From JADYYB01 sp964402985 (GTDB lineage: Bacteria; Pseudomonadota; Alphaproteobacteria; Rhizobiales; Kaistiaceae): 6,221 nucleotides of DNA. The notes beneath the pieces were generated by a model. That model searched no databases. It had not been told where the DNA came from and worked only from the letters and a program-made list of their open reading frames with translations. Below are positions 1 to 5,330 of the stretch, piece by piece. The translations under genes were made by a program, and so were the position numbers. The stretch is from positions 1 through 6,221 of the forward strand of contig CAYOET010000039.1 of NCBI GenBank assembly GCA_964402985.1. The letters are read 5' to 3'. Numbering within the stretch: position 1 is the stretch's first letter; each line of letters opens with the position of its first letter.

Positions 1-102
1 GCTCAAGCCGAAGCGAGCCGCCGCGCCGCGCCGCGACATCCCCTCCTGTTCAACCGCGGCGATCGCCCGCTCACGCAGATCCGACGAATAGGGTCTCACC
101 AT
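1..102 (-). CDS. IS630-family transposase, N-terminal fragment (runs off the left edge)
   Basis: The reverse strand from 102 reads an open frame of 34 codons to the window edge. It begins MVRPYSSDLRERAIAAV and continues through VEQEGMSRRGAAARFGLS. The (R)PYS.DLRERAI..V..G.S.R.AA..F.(L/V)S pattern is the typical start of IS630-family transposases, whose N-terminal helix-turn-helix domain binds the element ends. The DDE catalytic domain would lie further left, outside the window. An AGGAGG ribosome-binding site lies at 112-117, 9 bases before the ATG. A GTG one codon inside (97-99) is an alternative start, but the ATG fits the spacing better. Whether the gene is intact cannot be told from this fragment. 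The family call rests on recognition of the N-terminal motif only. Confidence 0.82.
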   Translation of the reverse strand, partial: MVRPYSSDLRERAIAAVEQEGMSRRGAAARFGLS

Positions 103-197
103 CCAGGCCGGCCTCCTCGCCCGCCTCAACGGTGAATCTGAGGTGCCCTCCCACAGGAAGCCCAAAATCGATTCCGACCCGCTTCATCCCGCTCTAG
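1..197 (-). mobile_element. IS630-family insertion sequence, 5' end
   Basis: The transposase start at 102 is preceded on the minus strand by about 95 non-coding bases that end near a CTAG at 194-197. IS630-family elements insert at TA, often within CTAG, and duplicate the TA, so the TA at 195-196 is the natural candidate for the element boundary. The first bases inside, read inward on the minus strand, are GAGCGGGATGAAG, which should be part of the terminal inverted repeat. The opposite end lies outside the window, so neither the inverted repeat nor the target duplication can be confirmed. The element call is solid because of the transposase; the exact boundary is inferred. Confidence 0.6.
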
Positions 198-272
198 GGT
201 GAGGGGGTACAGGTCTATCCGCAGAGGGCGTTCGGGAAGCGACCTGTCCGGAAAGGTGGAGCCCCCTCACCC
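197..272. repeat. Compound inverted repeat (nested palindromes)
   Basis: GGGTGAGGGGG at 197-207 is an exact 11-base inverted repeat of CCCCCTCACCC at 262-272. Nested inside, ACAGGTC at 209-215 is an exact 7-base inverted repeat of GACCTGT at 241-247. Only one base separates the left arms of the two stems. If transcribed, the region could fold into a two-stem structure with a 25-base apical loop (216-240) and an asymmetric 14-base strand (248-261). No convincing reading frame explains it. It abuts the putative IS boundary on one side and runs into the next palindrome on the other. It could be a non-autonomous mobile repeat, a structured RNA, or the decayed end of a mobile element. Confidence 0.6.
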
Positions 273-303
273 CAACCCTCTCCCCGCCGGGGAGAGGGGG
301 CAG
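263..303. repeat. Widespread intergenic palindrome (PHPNPLP-type repeat)
   Basis: CCCTCTCCCC at 276-285 pairs exactly with GGGGAGAGGG at 289-298 around a 3-base loop. The left flank is CCCCTCACCCCAA. This consensus recurs in intergenic DNA of many proteobacterial genomes. When translated it gives the familiar spurious peptide PHPNPLPAGERG, which can be read here in the plus frame. It lies downstream of the stop of the phytase-like gene (371), a usual position for such repeats. On the minus strand the hairpin is not followed by a T-run, so it is not a classical Rho-independent terminator, though it could help protect or define the 3' end of the operon mRNA. The stem is seen directly; the family assignment is from memory. 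Confidence 0.75.
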
Positions 304-370
304 GTTGGCGCTCGGGTTCCATGCCTTGCGCCCATTTGGAGCGGCGATTGTTGCTCAACGACTGAACCGC
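304..370. other. Short spacer without recognisable feature
   Basis: These 67 bases separate the palindromic repeat from the TAG stop of the phytase-like gene. The only self-complementary piece noted is GTTGAGCAAC-type symmetry near 350-359, with a 4-base stem, which is too short to call. No gene or clear terminator was found. Confidence 0.4.
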
Positions 371-1411
371 CTAAGCCGCCGGCCGCGGCGGCGGCACCGG
401 CGGCGGCCGGTCGTGCCAGGCGAACTGCAGCAGCAGCGTCCGCTGCAGGATGCTGTGGTTGTCGTCCGAGACCAGCATCACGATCGTCTCGCCCACCGCG
501 TTCTCGCGGATGACGAGCCCTTCCATGTTGTCGATCTGGTGGCGAAGGTCCGCCTCCATCACCACGATGCCGTCGACCAGCGCGCCCGGCTCGAGGGTGC
601 CCGCCGCGATCCGCCTGATGCGCATCCCGATCCCTTCGCCGATCGAGAACAGTCTCTCGAGGATGAAGAGATCCCCGTTGGGCGCGAAATCGGCGTCGGT
701 GATGTCGTAGCTGCCGATCCGCCGGATCGTGAAGGCTCCCGCCTCGGGCCCGCCGACGATCCAGCCGCGATGGTTGTTGTTCACGTCGAGATAGCGCTCC
801 GCGAGGAGCACGGTCGCGCCTCCGAGCGGCCCGGCCGCTGGCGCCACCGCGATCGCCTCGAGGCCGCGATTGGCGCGCAGCCGGTCGATCTGCTCCGGCA
901 TGTCGACCAGCGACGCCCGCGCCGTGCCGAGATCCGGCATCGCGAAGCGCCGCACTTCGTTGGCCTGCTCGAAGCTGACCAGCGCCGCCGGTCCATCCGG
1001 CCCATCGATCAGCCGCACGCTCTCCGCGTCCGCGTTCCACTTCGCGCCGAGCGGCTCGCCGGTGTCGTCGAGCATCGGCCCCATCCGCGCGTCAGTGAGG
1101 CCGACAAGACGCCCGTTCTCTTCGACGAGCGTGCCGGTCAGCCAGTGTCCGGTGTCGGCCACCGCCACGATCGAGTTGGTCGCCGGGTCGTAGTCGAGCC
1201 CCGACAGCGCGCCGAAATCATGCGCGGCCGAGCGAAGCTCGAGCCCGCCGCGATACTCCATCTGCCCGAAGAATTCGGCGTCGCTCGCGAACTGGAAATG
1301 CGCGATCGGCCGCGCATCGAGGTCGATCGGCTCCAGCCCCTGCGCCGACGCCGGGAGCGCGCTGCCGATCCCGACGAGGATAGCGCCGAGGCGAAGCCGC
1401 CCGCCCTTCAC
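371..1411 (-). CDS. Exported phytase-like / esterase-like family protein
   Basis: This 346-residue protein matches the family annotated as 'esterase-like activity of phytase' (PF13449), a probable beta-propeller fold of unproven substrate. Conserved landmarks are LSGLDYDP (69-76), a DNMEGL motif (294-299), SDDN (315-318) and QRTLLLQF (323-330). The chosen start is a GTG at 1411 whose GTGA overlaps the cobT stop. It gives a signal peptide with basic residues, a hydrophobic stretch (AILVGIGSAL) and a probable SPase I site after ASA (residue 23). The frame is open much further upstream, but that part lies inside cobT and reads as Arg-rich nonsense. The tail is proline-rich (PPPVPPPRPAA). It is the last gene of the dnaJ-like/cobS/cobT run and is probably translated by coupling to cobT, as no good ribosome-binding site precedes it. 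It is predicted to be periplasmic. Enzyme activity should not be assumed from the family name. Confidence 0.85.
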   Translation of the reverse strand: MKGGRLRLGAILVGIGSALPASAQGLEPIDLDARPIAHFQFASDAEFFGQMEYRGGLELRSAAHDFGALSGLDYDPATNSIVAVADTGHWLTGTLVEENGRLVGLTDARMGPMLDDTGEPLGAKWNADAESVRLIDGPDGPAALVSFEQANEVRRFAMPDLGTARASLVDMPEQIDRLRANRGLEAIAVAPAAGPLGGATVLLAERYLDVNNNHRGWIVGGPEAGAFTIRRIGSYDITDADFAPNGDLFILERLFSIGEGIGMRIRRIAAGTLEPGALVDGIVVMEADLRHQIDNMEGLVIRENAVGETIVMLVSDDNHSILQRTLLLQFAWHDRPPPVPPPRPAA

Positions 1412-3294
1412 TGCAGCCGGCCCCGCCGCCGGCTGGACGCGGCCCGCGTCTCGCCGTCGTCGAACAGCTCCGCCAGCCGCTCCATCATCGCTCCGGCCAG
1501 CTCCTCGGCGTCGACGATCGTCACCGCGCGGCGGTAGTAGCGCGTCACGTCGTGGCCGATGCCGATCGCGGTCAGCTCGACCGACGACCGCGTCTCGATC
1601 TCGTCGATGACGTGGCGGAGGTGCCGCTCGAGATAGCTGCCGGCGTTCACCGACAGGGTCGAGTCGTCGACCGGCGCGCCGTCGGAGATCACCATCAGGA
1701 TCTTGCGCTGCTCCTGCCGGCGGAGGAGGCGCGAATGCGCCCAGGCCAGCGCCTCGCCGTCGATGTTCTCCTTCAGGAGCCCCTCGCGCATCATCAGCCC
1801 GAGATTGCGCCGCGAACGCCGCCACGGCGCGTCGGCGTTCTTGTAGACGATATGGCGAAGGTCATTGAGCCGCCCCGGATTGGCAGGCTTCCCCGCCTGC
1901 AACCAGGTCTCGCGCGACTGCCCGCCCTTCCACGCGCGGGTCGTGAAGCCGAGGATCTCGACCTTCACCCCGCAGCGCTCCAGCGTCCGCGCGAGAATGT
2001 CGGCGCAGGTCGCGGCGACCGTGATCGGCCGCCCGCGCATCGACCCGGAATTGTCGAGGAGGAGCGTCACGATCGTGTCCCGGAAACTCGTGTCGCGCTC
2101 GGCCTTGAACGACAGCGGATGCATCGGGTCGGTGACCACCCGCGAGAGCCGCGCGGCGTCGAGCACGCCCTCCTCGAGGTCGAAATCCCACGCCCGGCTC
2201 TGCTGCGCCATCAGCCGCCGGTGCAGCCGGTTGGCGAGCCGCGTCACGGCGCCCTGCAAAGGCGCGAGCTGCTTGTCGAGGAAGCCGCGGAGCCGCGTCA
2301 ATTCCTCGTCGTCGCAAAGATCCTCGGCCGCGACGATCTCGTCGAACTTGGTGGTGAAAGCCTTGTACTCGATCGTCGGCGGGAGGTTGGTGAACGGCAG
2401 GTCGCGTCGCCTGAGCTCGCCCGGATCGACCGCGTCGCCGCTGTCCTCGTCGAGGCTGAGTTCGGCCTCCGCCTCGGTGCCCTCGACCTCGGTCGCCTCG
2501 GCGTCGGAACCGGCGGCATCCGCCTCGATCGCCTCCTGCCCGTCGGAGCCCTGCGGCTCCTCGCTCTCGCCGTCGGCCTGATCGCCCGGATCGGCCTCGG
2601 GCTCGGAATCGTCGCTCGGCGTCGCTTCTTCGCCCAGCTCCTCGCCCATCTCGAGCGAGGAGAGGAGATGGCGCACCGCGTGCGCGAACTGGTTCTGGTC
2701 CTCGATAGAGTCCTCAAGCCGCGCCAGTTCCCCGCCGGCGCGATCCTCGATCCACTCACGCCACAGCCCGACCACGCTCTCCGCCGAGACCGGCGGCGGC
2801 GCGCCCGTCAGCCGCTCGCGCACGATCAGCGCCACAGCGTCCTCGAGCGGGGCTTCGCTGCGTTCGGAGATCTTCCGGAAATTGCCACGCTGATATTTGT
2901 CCTCGAGCATCGCCGCAAGGTTCTGCTTGACCCCGTCCATGCGCAGCGCGCCGACGGCTTCGACCCGCGCCTGCTCGACCGCATCGTAAACGGCGCGCGC
3001 ATTCCGCCCCTCGGGCGCGAGCGCCCGATGCACGGCGGGATCGTGGACCGCGAGCCGCAGCGCCATCGAGTCGCCGAGGCCGCGGCTGACCGTCACGTCG
3101 TGCGTCGACGGCCGTCGCGGCAGCTCAGGAAGCCGGATGCGGTTGCCGGCCAGACTCGGCCGATCCGAAGCGAACGAGACCTCGACCTCGCGATTGCCCG
3201 CGAGCGCCCGCACCGTGCCGACCAAGGCCCGCTTGAACGGTTCGGCCGGCCCCTCCGCCGCTCGTTGCGCCTGCGACTTCGGTGCCTCGCTCAA
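1408..3294 (-). CDS. cobT: Cobaltochelatase subunit CobT (VWA-domain protein)
   Basis: This 628-residue protein is close to the roughly 630 residues of characterised CobT. An N-terminal domain (1-215) contains FKRALVGTVRALAG, typical of CobT starts. A long acidic low-complexity linker follows (about 217-290, rich in E, D and A). The C-terminal von Willebrand A domain has its MIDAS motif DNSGSM at 414-419 and a conserved ISDGAPVDD at 536-544. CobT forms a ring complex with the AAA+ subunit CobS. Together they drive ATP-dependent cobalt insertion by CobN into hydrogenobyrinic acid a,c-diamide in aerobic cobalamin synthesis, in the cytoplasm. The start is TTG at 3292-3294: no ATG or GTG lies between it and the in-frame stop upstream, and the next ATG (codon 77) would remove conserved sequence. 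It begins 13 bases after the cobS stop. CobN is not in the window, so a role outside cobalamin synthesis is possible. Confidence 0.95.
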   Translation of the reverse strand: MSEAPKSQAQRAAEGPAEPFKRALVGTVRALAGNREVEVSFASDRPSLAGNRIRLPELPRRPSTHDVTVSRGLGDSMALRLAVHDPAVHRALAPEGRNARAVYDAVEQARVEAVGALRMDGVKQNLAAMLEDKYQRGNFRKISERSEAPLEDAVALIVRERLTGAPPPVSAESVVGLWREWIEDRAGGELARLEDSIEDQNQFAHAVRHLLSSLEMGEELGEEATPSDDSEPEADPGDQADGESEEPQGSDGQEAIEADAAGSDAEATEVEGTEAEAELSLDEDSGDAVDPGELRRRDLPFTNLPPTIEYKAFTTKFDEIVAAEDLCDDEELTRLRGFLDKQLAPLQGAVTRLANRLHRRLMAQQSRAWDFDLEEGVLDAARLSRVVTDPMHPLSFKAERDTSFRDTIVTLLLDNSGSMRGRPITVAATCADILARTLERCGVKVEILGFTTRAWKGGQSRETWLQAGKPANPGRLNDLRHIVYKNADAPWRRSRRNLGLMMREGLLKENIDGEALAWAHSRLLRRQEQRKILMVISDGAPVDDSTLSVNAGSYLERHLRHVIDEIETRSSVELTAIGIGHDVTRYYRRAVTIVDAEELAGAMMERLAELFDDGETRAASSRRRGRLQ

Positions 3295-3307
3295 CGCGTT
3301 GCGGGCC

Positions 3308-4294
3308 TCAGCTCAGGACGACGTTGGCGGCGGACTCGGGCAATTCCTCGCCGAACGCGCGCTGGTAGAACTCGGCCACGAGGCCGCGCTCCAGCTCGTC
3401 GCACTTGTTGAGGAAGGTCACCCGGAAGGCGAACCCCACATCGTCGAAGATCGAGGCGTTCTCCGCCCAGGTGATCACCGTACGCGGGCTCATCACCGTC
3501 GAGAGGTCCCCGTTCATGAACGCGTTCCGCGTCATATCCGCCACCCGCACCATCTTGCCGATGATCGCCCTCCCCTTGGGGTCGCGGAAATCCGGCGCCT
3601 TGGCGGCGACGATGTCGACCTCGCGGTCGTGCGGCAGGTAGTTGAGCGTGACCACGATCGACCAGCGGTCCATCTGCCCCTGATTGATCTGCTGCGTGCC
3701 GTGATAGAGCCCCGACGTGTCGCCGAGGCCGACCGTGTTGGCGGTCGCGAACAGCCGGAACGAGGGATGCGGGCGGATCACCTTGTTCTGGTCGAGGAGC
3801 GTCAGCCGCCCGGAGGATTCGAGAATCCGCTGGATCACGAACATCACGTCCGGCCGGCCCGCGTCGTACTCGTCGAACACCAGCGCCGTGTTGGTCTGCA
3901 GCGCCCACGGCAGGATGCCCTCGCGGAACTCGGTCACCTGCATCCCGTCGCGCACTACGATCGCGTCCTTGCCGATGAGGTCGATGCGCGAGATGTGGCT
4001 GTCGAGGTTGATGCGGAGGCACGGCCAGTTGAGCCGCGCCGCCACCTGCTCGATATGCGTCGACTTGCCGGTGCCGTGATAGCCGGTGACCATGACGCGG
4101 CGGTTCTTGGCGAAGCCGGCGAGGATCGCGAGCGTGGTGTCGCGGTCGAAGATGTAGTCGTTGTCGACGTCCGGGACATGCTCGGTCCACGCCGAATAGG
4201 CCGGCGCCTCGAGGTCCGTGTCGATGCCGAACACCTGGCGCACCGAGACATGCATGTCCGGGAGGCCGGGGCGTTCCTCAGTCGTGGTCGTCAT
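3308..4294 (-). CDS. cobS: Cobaltochelatase subunit CobS (AAA+ ATPase)
   Basis: This 328-residue MoxR-like AAA+ ATPase is near the usual CobS length of about 330. It shows Walker A GYHGTGKST (71-79), Walker B ALVFDEYD (137-144), a sensor-1-like ATANT (183-187) and QMDRWS (207-212), in the expected order. The N-terminal segment VRQVFGIDTDLEAPAYS is characteristic of CobS. CobS hydrolyses ATP and, with CobT, powers metal insertion by CobN. The frame stays open upstream to 4438, but the ATG at 4292-4294 is chosen: it is preceded by GGAG with a 5-base spacer, gives the family length, and the upstream extension would overlap the J-domain gene and looks non-native. It is separated by 61 bases from the J-domain gene before it and by 13 from cobT after it, so it should be cotranscribed with both. 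Confidence 0.96.
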   Translation of the reverse strand: MTTTTEERPGLPDMHVSVRQVFGIDTDLEAPAYSAWTEHVPDVDNDYIFDRDTTLAILAGFAKNRRVMVTGYHGTGKSTHIEQVAARLNWPCLRINLDSHISRIDLIGKDAIVVRDGMQVTEFREGILPWALQTNTALVFDEYDAGRPDVMFVIQRILESSGRLTLLDQNKVIRPHPSFRLFATANTVGLGDTSGLYHGTQQINQGQMDRWSIVVTLNYLPHDREVDIVAAKAPDFRDPKGRAIIGKMVRVADMTRNAFMNGDLSTVMSPRTVITWAENASIFDDVGFAFRVTFLNKCDELERGLVAEFYQRAFGEELPESAANVVLS

Positions 4295-4355
4295 GTGAAC
4301 TCCGCTCGGGCGTGGGGCTGCGCCCGTGGCCGAAAGGCCGAATTGCCCCCGTATG
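4295..4355 (-). other. Intercistronic leader of cobS with two small hairpins
   Basis: This 61-base gap between the J-domain gene and cobS holds two short stems: GGCC/GGCC around a 4-base loop (4328-4339) and GGGCG/CGCCC around an 8-base loop (4308-4325). Neither is followed by a T-run on the minus strand, so they do not read as a terminator. They could stabilise or process the operon mRNA, or shape access to the cobS ribosome-binding site at 4300-4303. No known cobalamin-riboswitch features were recognised, and the gap is far too short for a full one. Confidence 0.35.
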
Positions 4356-4961
4356 TTAGCAGAAACCGGCACCCTTGAGGTGGTTGTAAGCCTGGATGAT
4401 TTCGCGCAGCCGGTCCTCGAAACTGCGGTCCCCGCCATTGGCGTCGGGATGGAGCTTCTTCACCAGGCTCTTGTAGCGCGTCTTGATCTCCGTTTTCGTC
4501 TCGTGACCCTCGAGATCAAGCGCCGCAAACGACTTCCGTTCCAGGTTCTTGAGTGGACGAACGTCTGGCTTGGGCTCGTGCTTGTTGGCCCCGAACCCGC
4601 CGAAAACGCCGAATGAATCGTGGAGATCGCCGGCCCAGCCCTTGCGGTAGGTCTCGCGCGTCCCCGCGCTGCCGTTCACGCCCATCGACCAGGTCGGCCG
4701 GTGCCCGGTGAAGGCCGAGCGCTGATAGGCGGTGACCTCGTCCTCCTTCATGCCCGCGAAGTAGTTGTAGGACTTGTTGTAATCGCGGACGTGGTCGAGG
4801 CAGAACTTGAAGTACTTGCCCTCCTGATGCCGCCCCATCGGGGCGCGGTAGGCGCCCGCCCGGCTGCATCCGTCCCACGCGCATGTCGGCTCGTCCGCCT
4901 GGAGCGTTTCGGGCTCGGGACGGATGCGGATGCTGTCGAAGTACTTCGAGTCGAGCTTCAT
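4356..4961 (-). CDS. J-domain protein (DnaJ-like co-chaperone) with N-terminal Cys/His cluster
   Basis: This 201-residue protein has a C-terminal J domain (about 143-199). Helix II, EIKTRYKSLVKKL, leads into the HPD tripeptide (171-173) that activates the DnaK ATPase; then comes FEDRLREIIQAYNHLKG. The N-terminal half has no Gly/Phe-rich or classical DnaJ zinc-finger region. Instead it carries C27-x4-C32 and C54-x2-H57 within CAWDGCSRAGAYRAP and KFCLDHVRDYNKSYNYF, which could bind one metal ion. This architecture (unusual N-terminus, C-terminal J domain) matches a J-protein that I recall sitting beside cobS in alphaproteobacteria. It is the first gene of the operon. The ATG at 4959-4961 lacks a Shine-Dalgarno sequence. 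A client among CobS, CobT or their substrate is suggested only by position. It is not the housekeeping dnaJ. Confidence 0.9.
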   Translation of the reverse strand: MKLDSKYFDSIRIRPEPETLQADEPTCAWDGCSRAGAYRAPMGRHQEGKYFKFCLDHVRDYNKSYNYFAGMKEDEVTAYQRSAFTGHRPTWSMGVNGSAGTRETYRKGWAGDLHDSFGVFGGFGANKHEPKPDVRPLKNLERKSFAALDLEGHETKTEIKTRYKSLVKKLHPDANGGDRSFEDRLREIIQAYNHLKGAGFC

Positions 4962-4970
4962 GGGCCGAGT

Positions 4971-5000
4971 ATGCTAGCCGGGTCGGTCAGGGACCGGCAA
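4971..5000 (-). promoter_or_regulatory. Candidate promoter of the J-domain/cobS/cobT operon
   Basis: On the minus strand TTGCCG (4995-5000) and TAGCAT (4971-4976) are separated by 18 bases. Each matches 4 of 6 consensus positions of a housekeeping sigma promoter, including the key first, second and last -10 bases. Transcription would begin near 4964, a few bases before the ATG at 4961, giving a nearly leaderless mRNA; that agrees with the missing ribosome-binding site. This is inferred from sequence alone, and weak promoter matches arise often by chance. Confidence 0.3.
4984..4996. promoter_or_regulatory. Small inverted repeat in the divergent spacer, possible operator
   Basis: CGGTC (4984-4988) and GACCG (4992-4996) form an exact 5-base inverted repeat with a 3-base centre. 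A bulged longer pairing, with GCCGG/CCGGC flanks, extends over 4977-4998. It sits between the candidate -35 and -10 of the minus-strand operon and upstream of bolA, so a bound protein could affect both. No known regulator site was recognised. Confidence 0.2.
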
Positions 5001-5020
5001 GCGAACAAAGAGGTTGACGA

Positions 5021-5040
5021 AGGAGATGATTGAGCGATGA
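5021..5040 (+). promoter_or_regulatory. bolA ribosome-binding region with a four-codon mini-ORF
   Basis: AGGAG at 5021-5025 is the only good Shine-Dalgarno sequence before bolA, but it lies 11 bases from the bolA ATG, longer than usual. Between them a four-codon frame, ATG ATT GAG CGA TGA (5026-5040), ends in a TGA that overlaps the bolA ATG. The ATG of the mini-ORF follows AGGAG directly, without a spacer, so its own initiation would be poor. An in-frame TGA at 5031-5033 excludes any upstream start for bolA, which fixes the start at 5037. Confidence 0.4.
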
Positions 5041-5297
5041 ACCGGAAGGATCGGATCACAAAGACCCTAACCGCGGCTTTCCGGCCGGACCGCTTAGAAG
5101 TGGTGGACGAATCCCACCTTCACAAGGGCCACGAAGGCGCCCACCCTGACGGCGAGAGCCACTTTCGCGTGCGCATCGCCTCATCGCAGTTTGCCGGCAA
5201 AACCCGCGTCGAAATGCACCGCATGGTGAACGAGGCCCTCGCCCCCGAGATCGAAGCCGGCCTCCACGCCCTCGCGATCGAGGCGAAGGCGGCCTAG
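5037..5297 (+). CDS. BolA family protein
   Basis: This 86-residue protein is a complete BolA domain. It shows LTAAFRPDRLEVVDESHLH (11-29), where E. coli BolA has LEVVDESYRH, then GESHFRVRIAS (39-49), a basic segment with HRMVNEAL (61-68) and a C-terminal HALAIEAKA (77-85). BolA proteins pair with monothiol glutaredoxins, sharing a [2Fe-2S] cluster. The conserved His of HRM and the His-rich loop (H27, H29, H32, H36) are likely ligand candidates. Some BolA proteins also bind DNA and influence cell shape and stress responses. It is transcribed divergently from the J-domain/cobS/cobT operon across a 75-base spacer. No clear terminator separates it from the next gene 33 bases downstream. Subfamily assignment is uncertain, so no specific symbol beyond the family name is given. 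Confidence 0.93.
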   Translation: MNRKDRITKTLTAAFRPDRLEVVDESHLHKGHEGAHPDGESHFRVRIASSQFAGKTRVEMHRMVNEALAPEIEAGLHALAIEAKAA

Positions 5298-5330
5298 CCC
5301 GGCCAACCGGCCCCACCCGGAGAAGCAAGA

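Noticed and set aside
276..298. Hairpin as a Rho-independent terminator of the minus-strand operon
   Set aside because: The stem is strong, but no T-run follows it on the minus strand; it is better described as a dispersed intergenic repeat.
199..513. Plus-strand 104-codon frame containing PHPNPLPAGERG
   Set aside because: The peptide is the known spurious translation of the intergenic palindrome, and the rest runs antisense into the phytase-like gene.
1412..1825. N-terminal extension of the phytase-like frame to an ATG-like start at 1825
   Set aside because: It lies wholly inside cobT, reads as Arg-rich nonsense and would bury the signal peptide that begins at the GTG at 1411.
305..3411. 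Very long plus-strand open frames (410 and 619 codons) opposite the phytase-like gene and cobT
   Set aside because: They are antisense shadows in high-GC DNA. Their translations are Arg/Pro/His-rich without domain motifs, while the minus strand encodes intact CobT and a phytase-like protein.
4295..4355. Cobalamin riboswitch upstream of cobS
   Set aside because: The spacer is only 61 bases and shows no recognisable B12-box. A cobalamin riboswitch needs a far longer structured leader.
4295..4438. N-terminal extension of CobS to 4438
   Set aside because: It overlaps the J-domain gene, has no family similarity, and the ATG at 4294 has a ribosome-binding site and gives the normal CobS length.
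4620..5033. Plus-strand 137-codon frame opposite the J-domain gene
   Set aside because: It is an antisense shadow of a recognisable J-domain protein, with no domain motif of its own.
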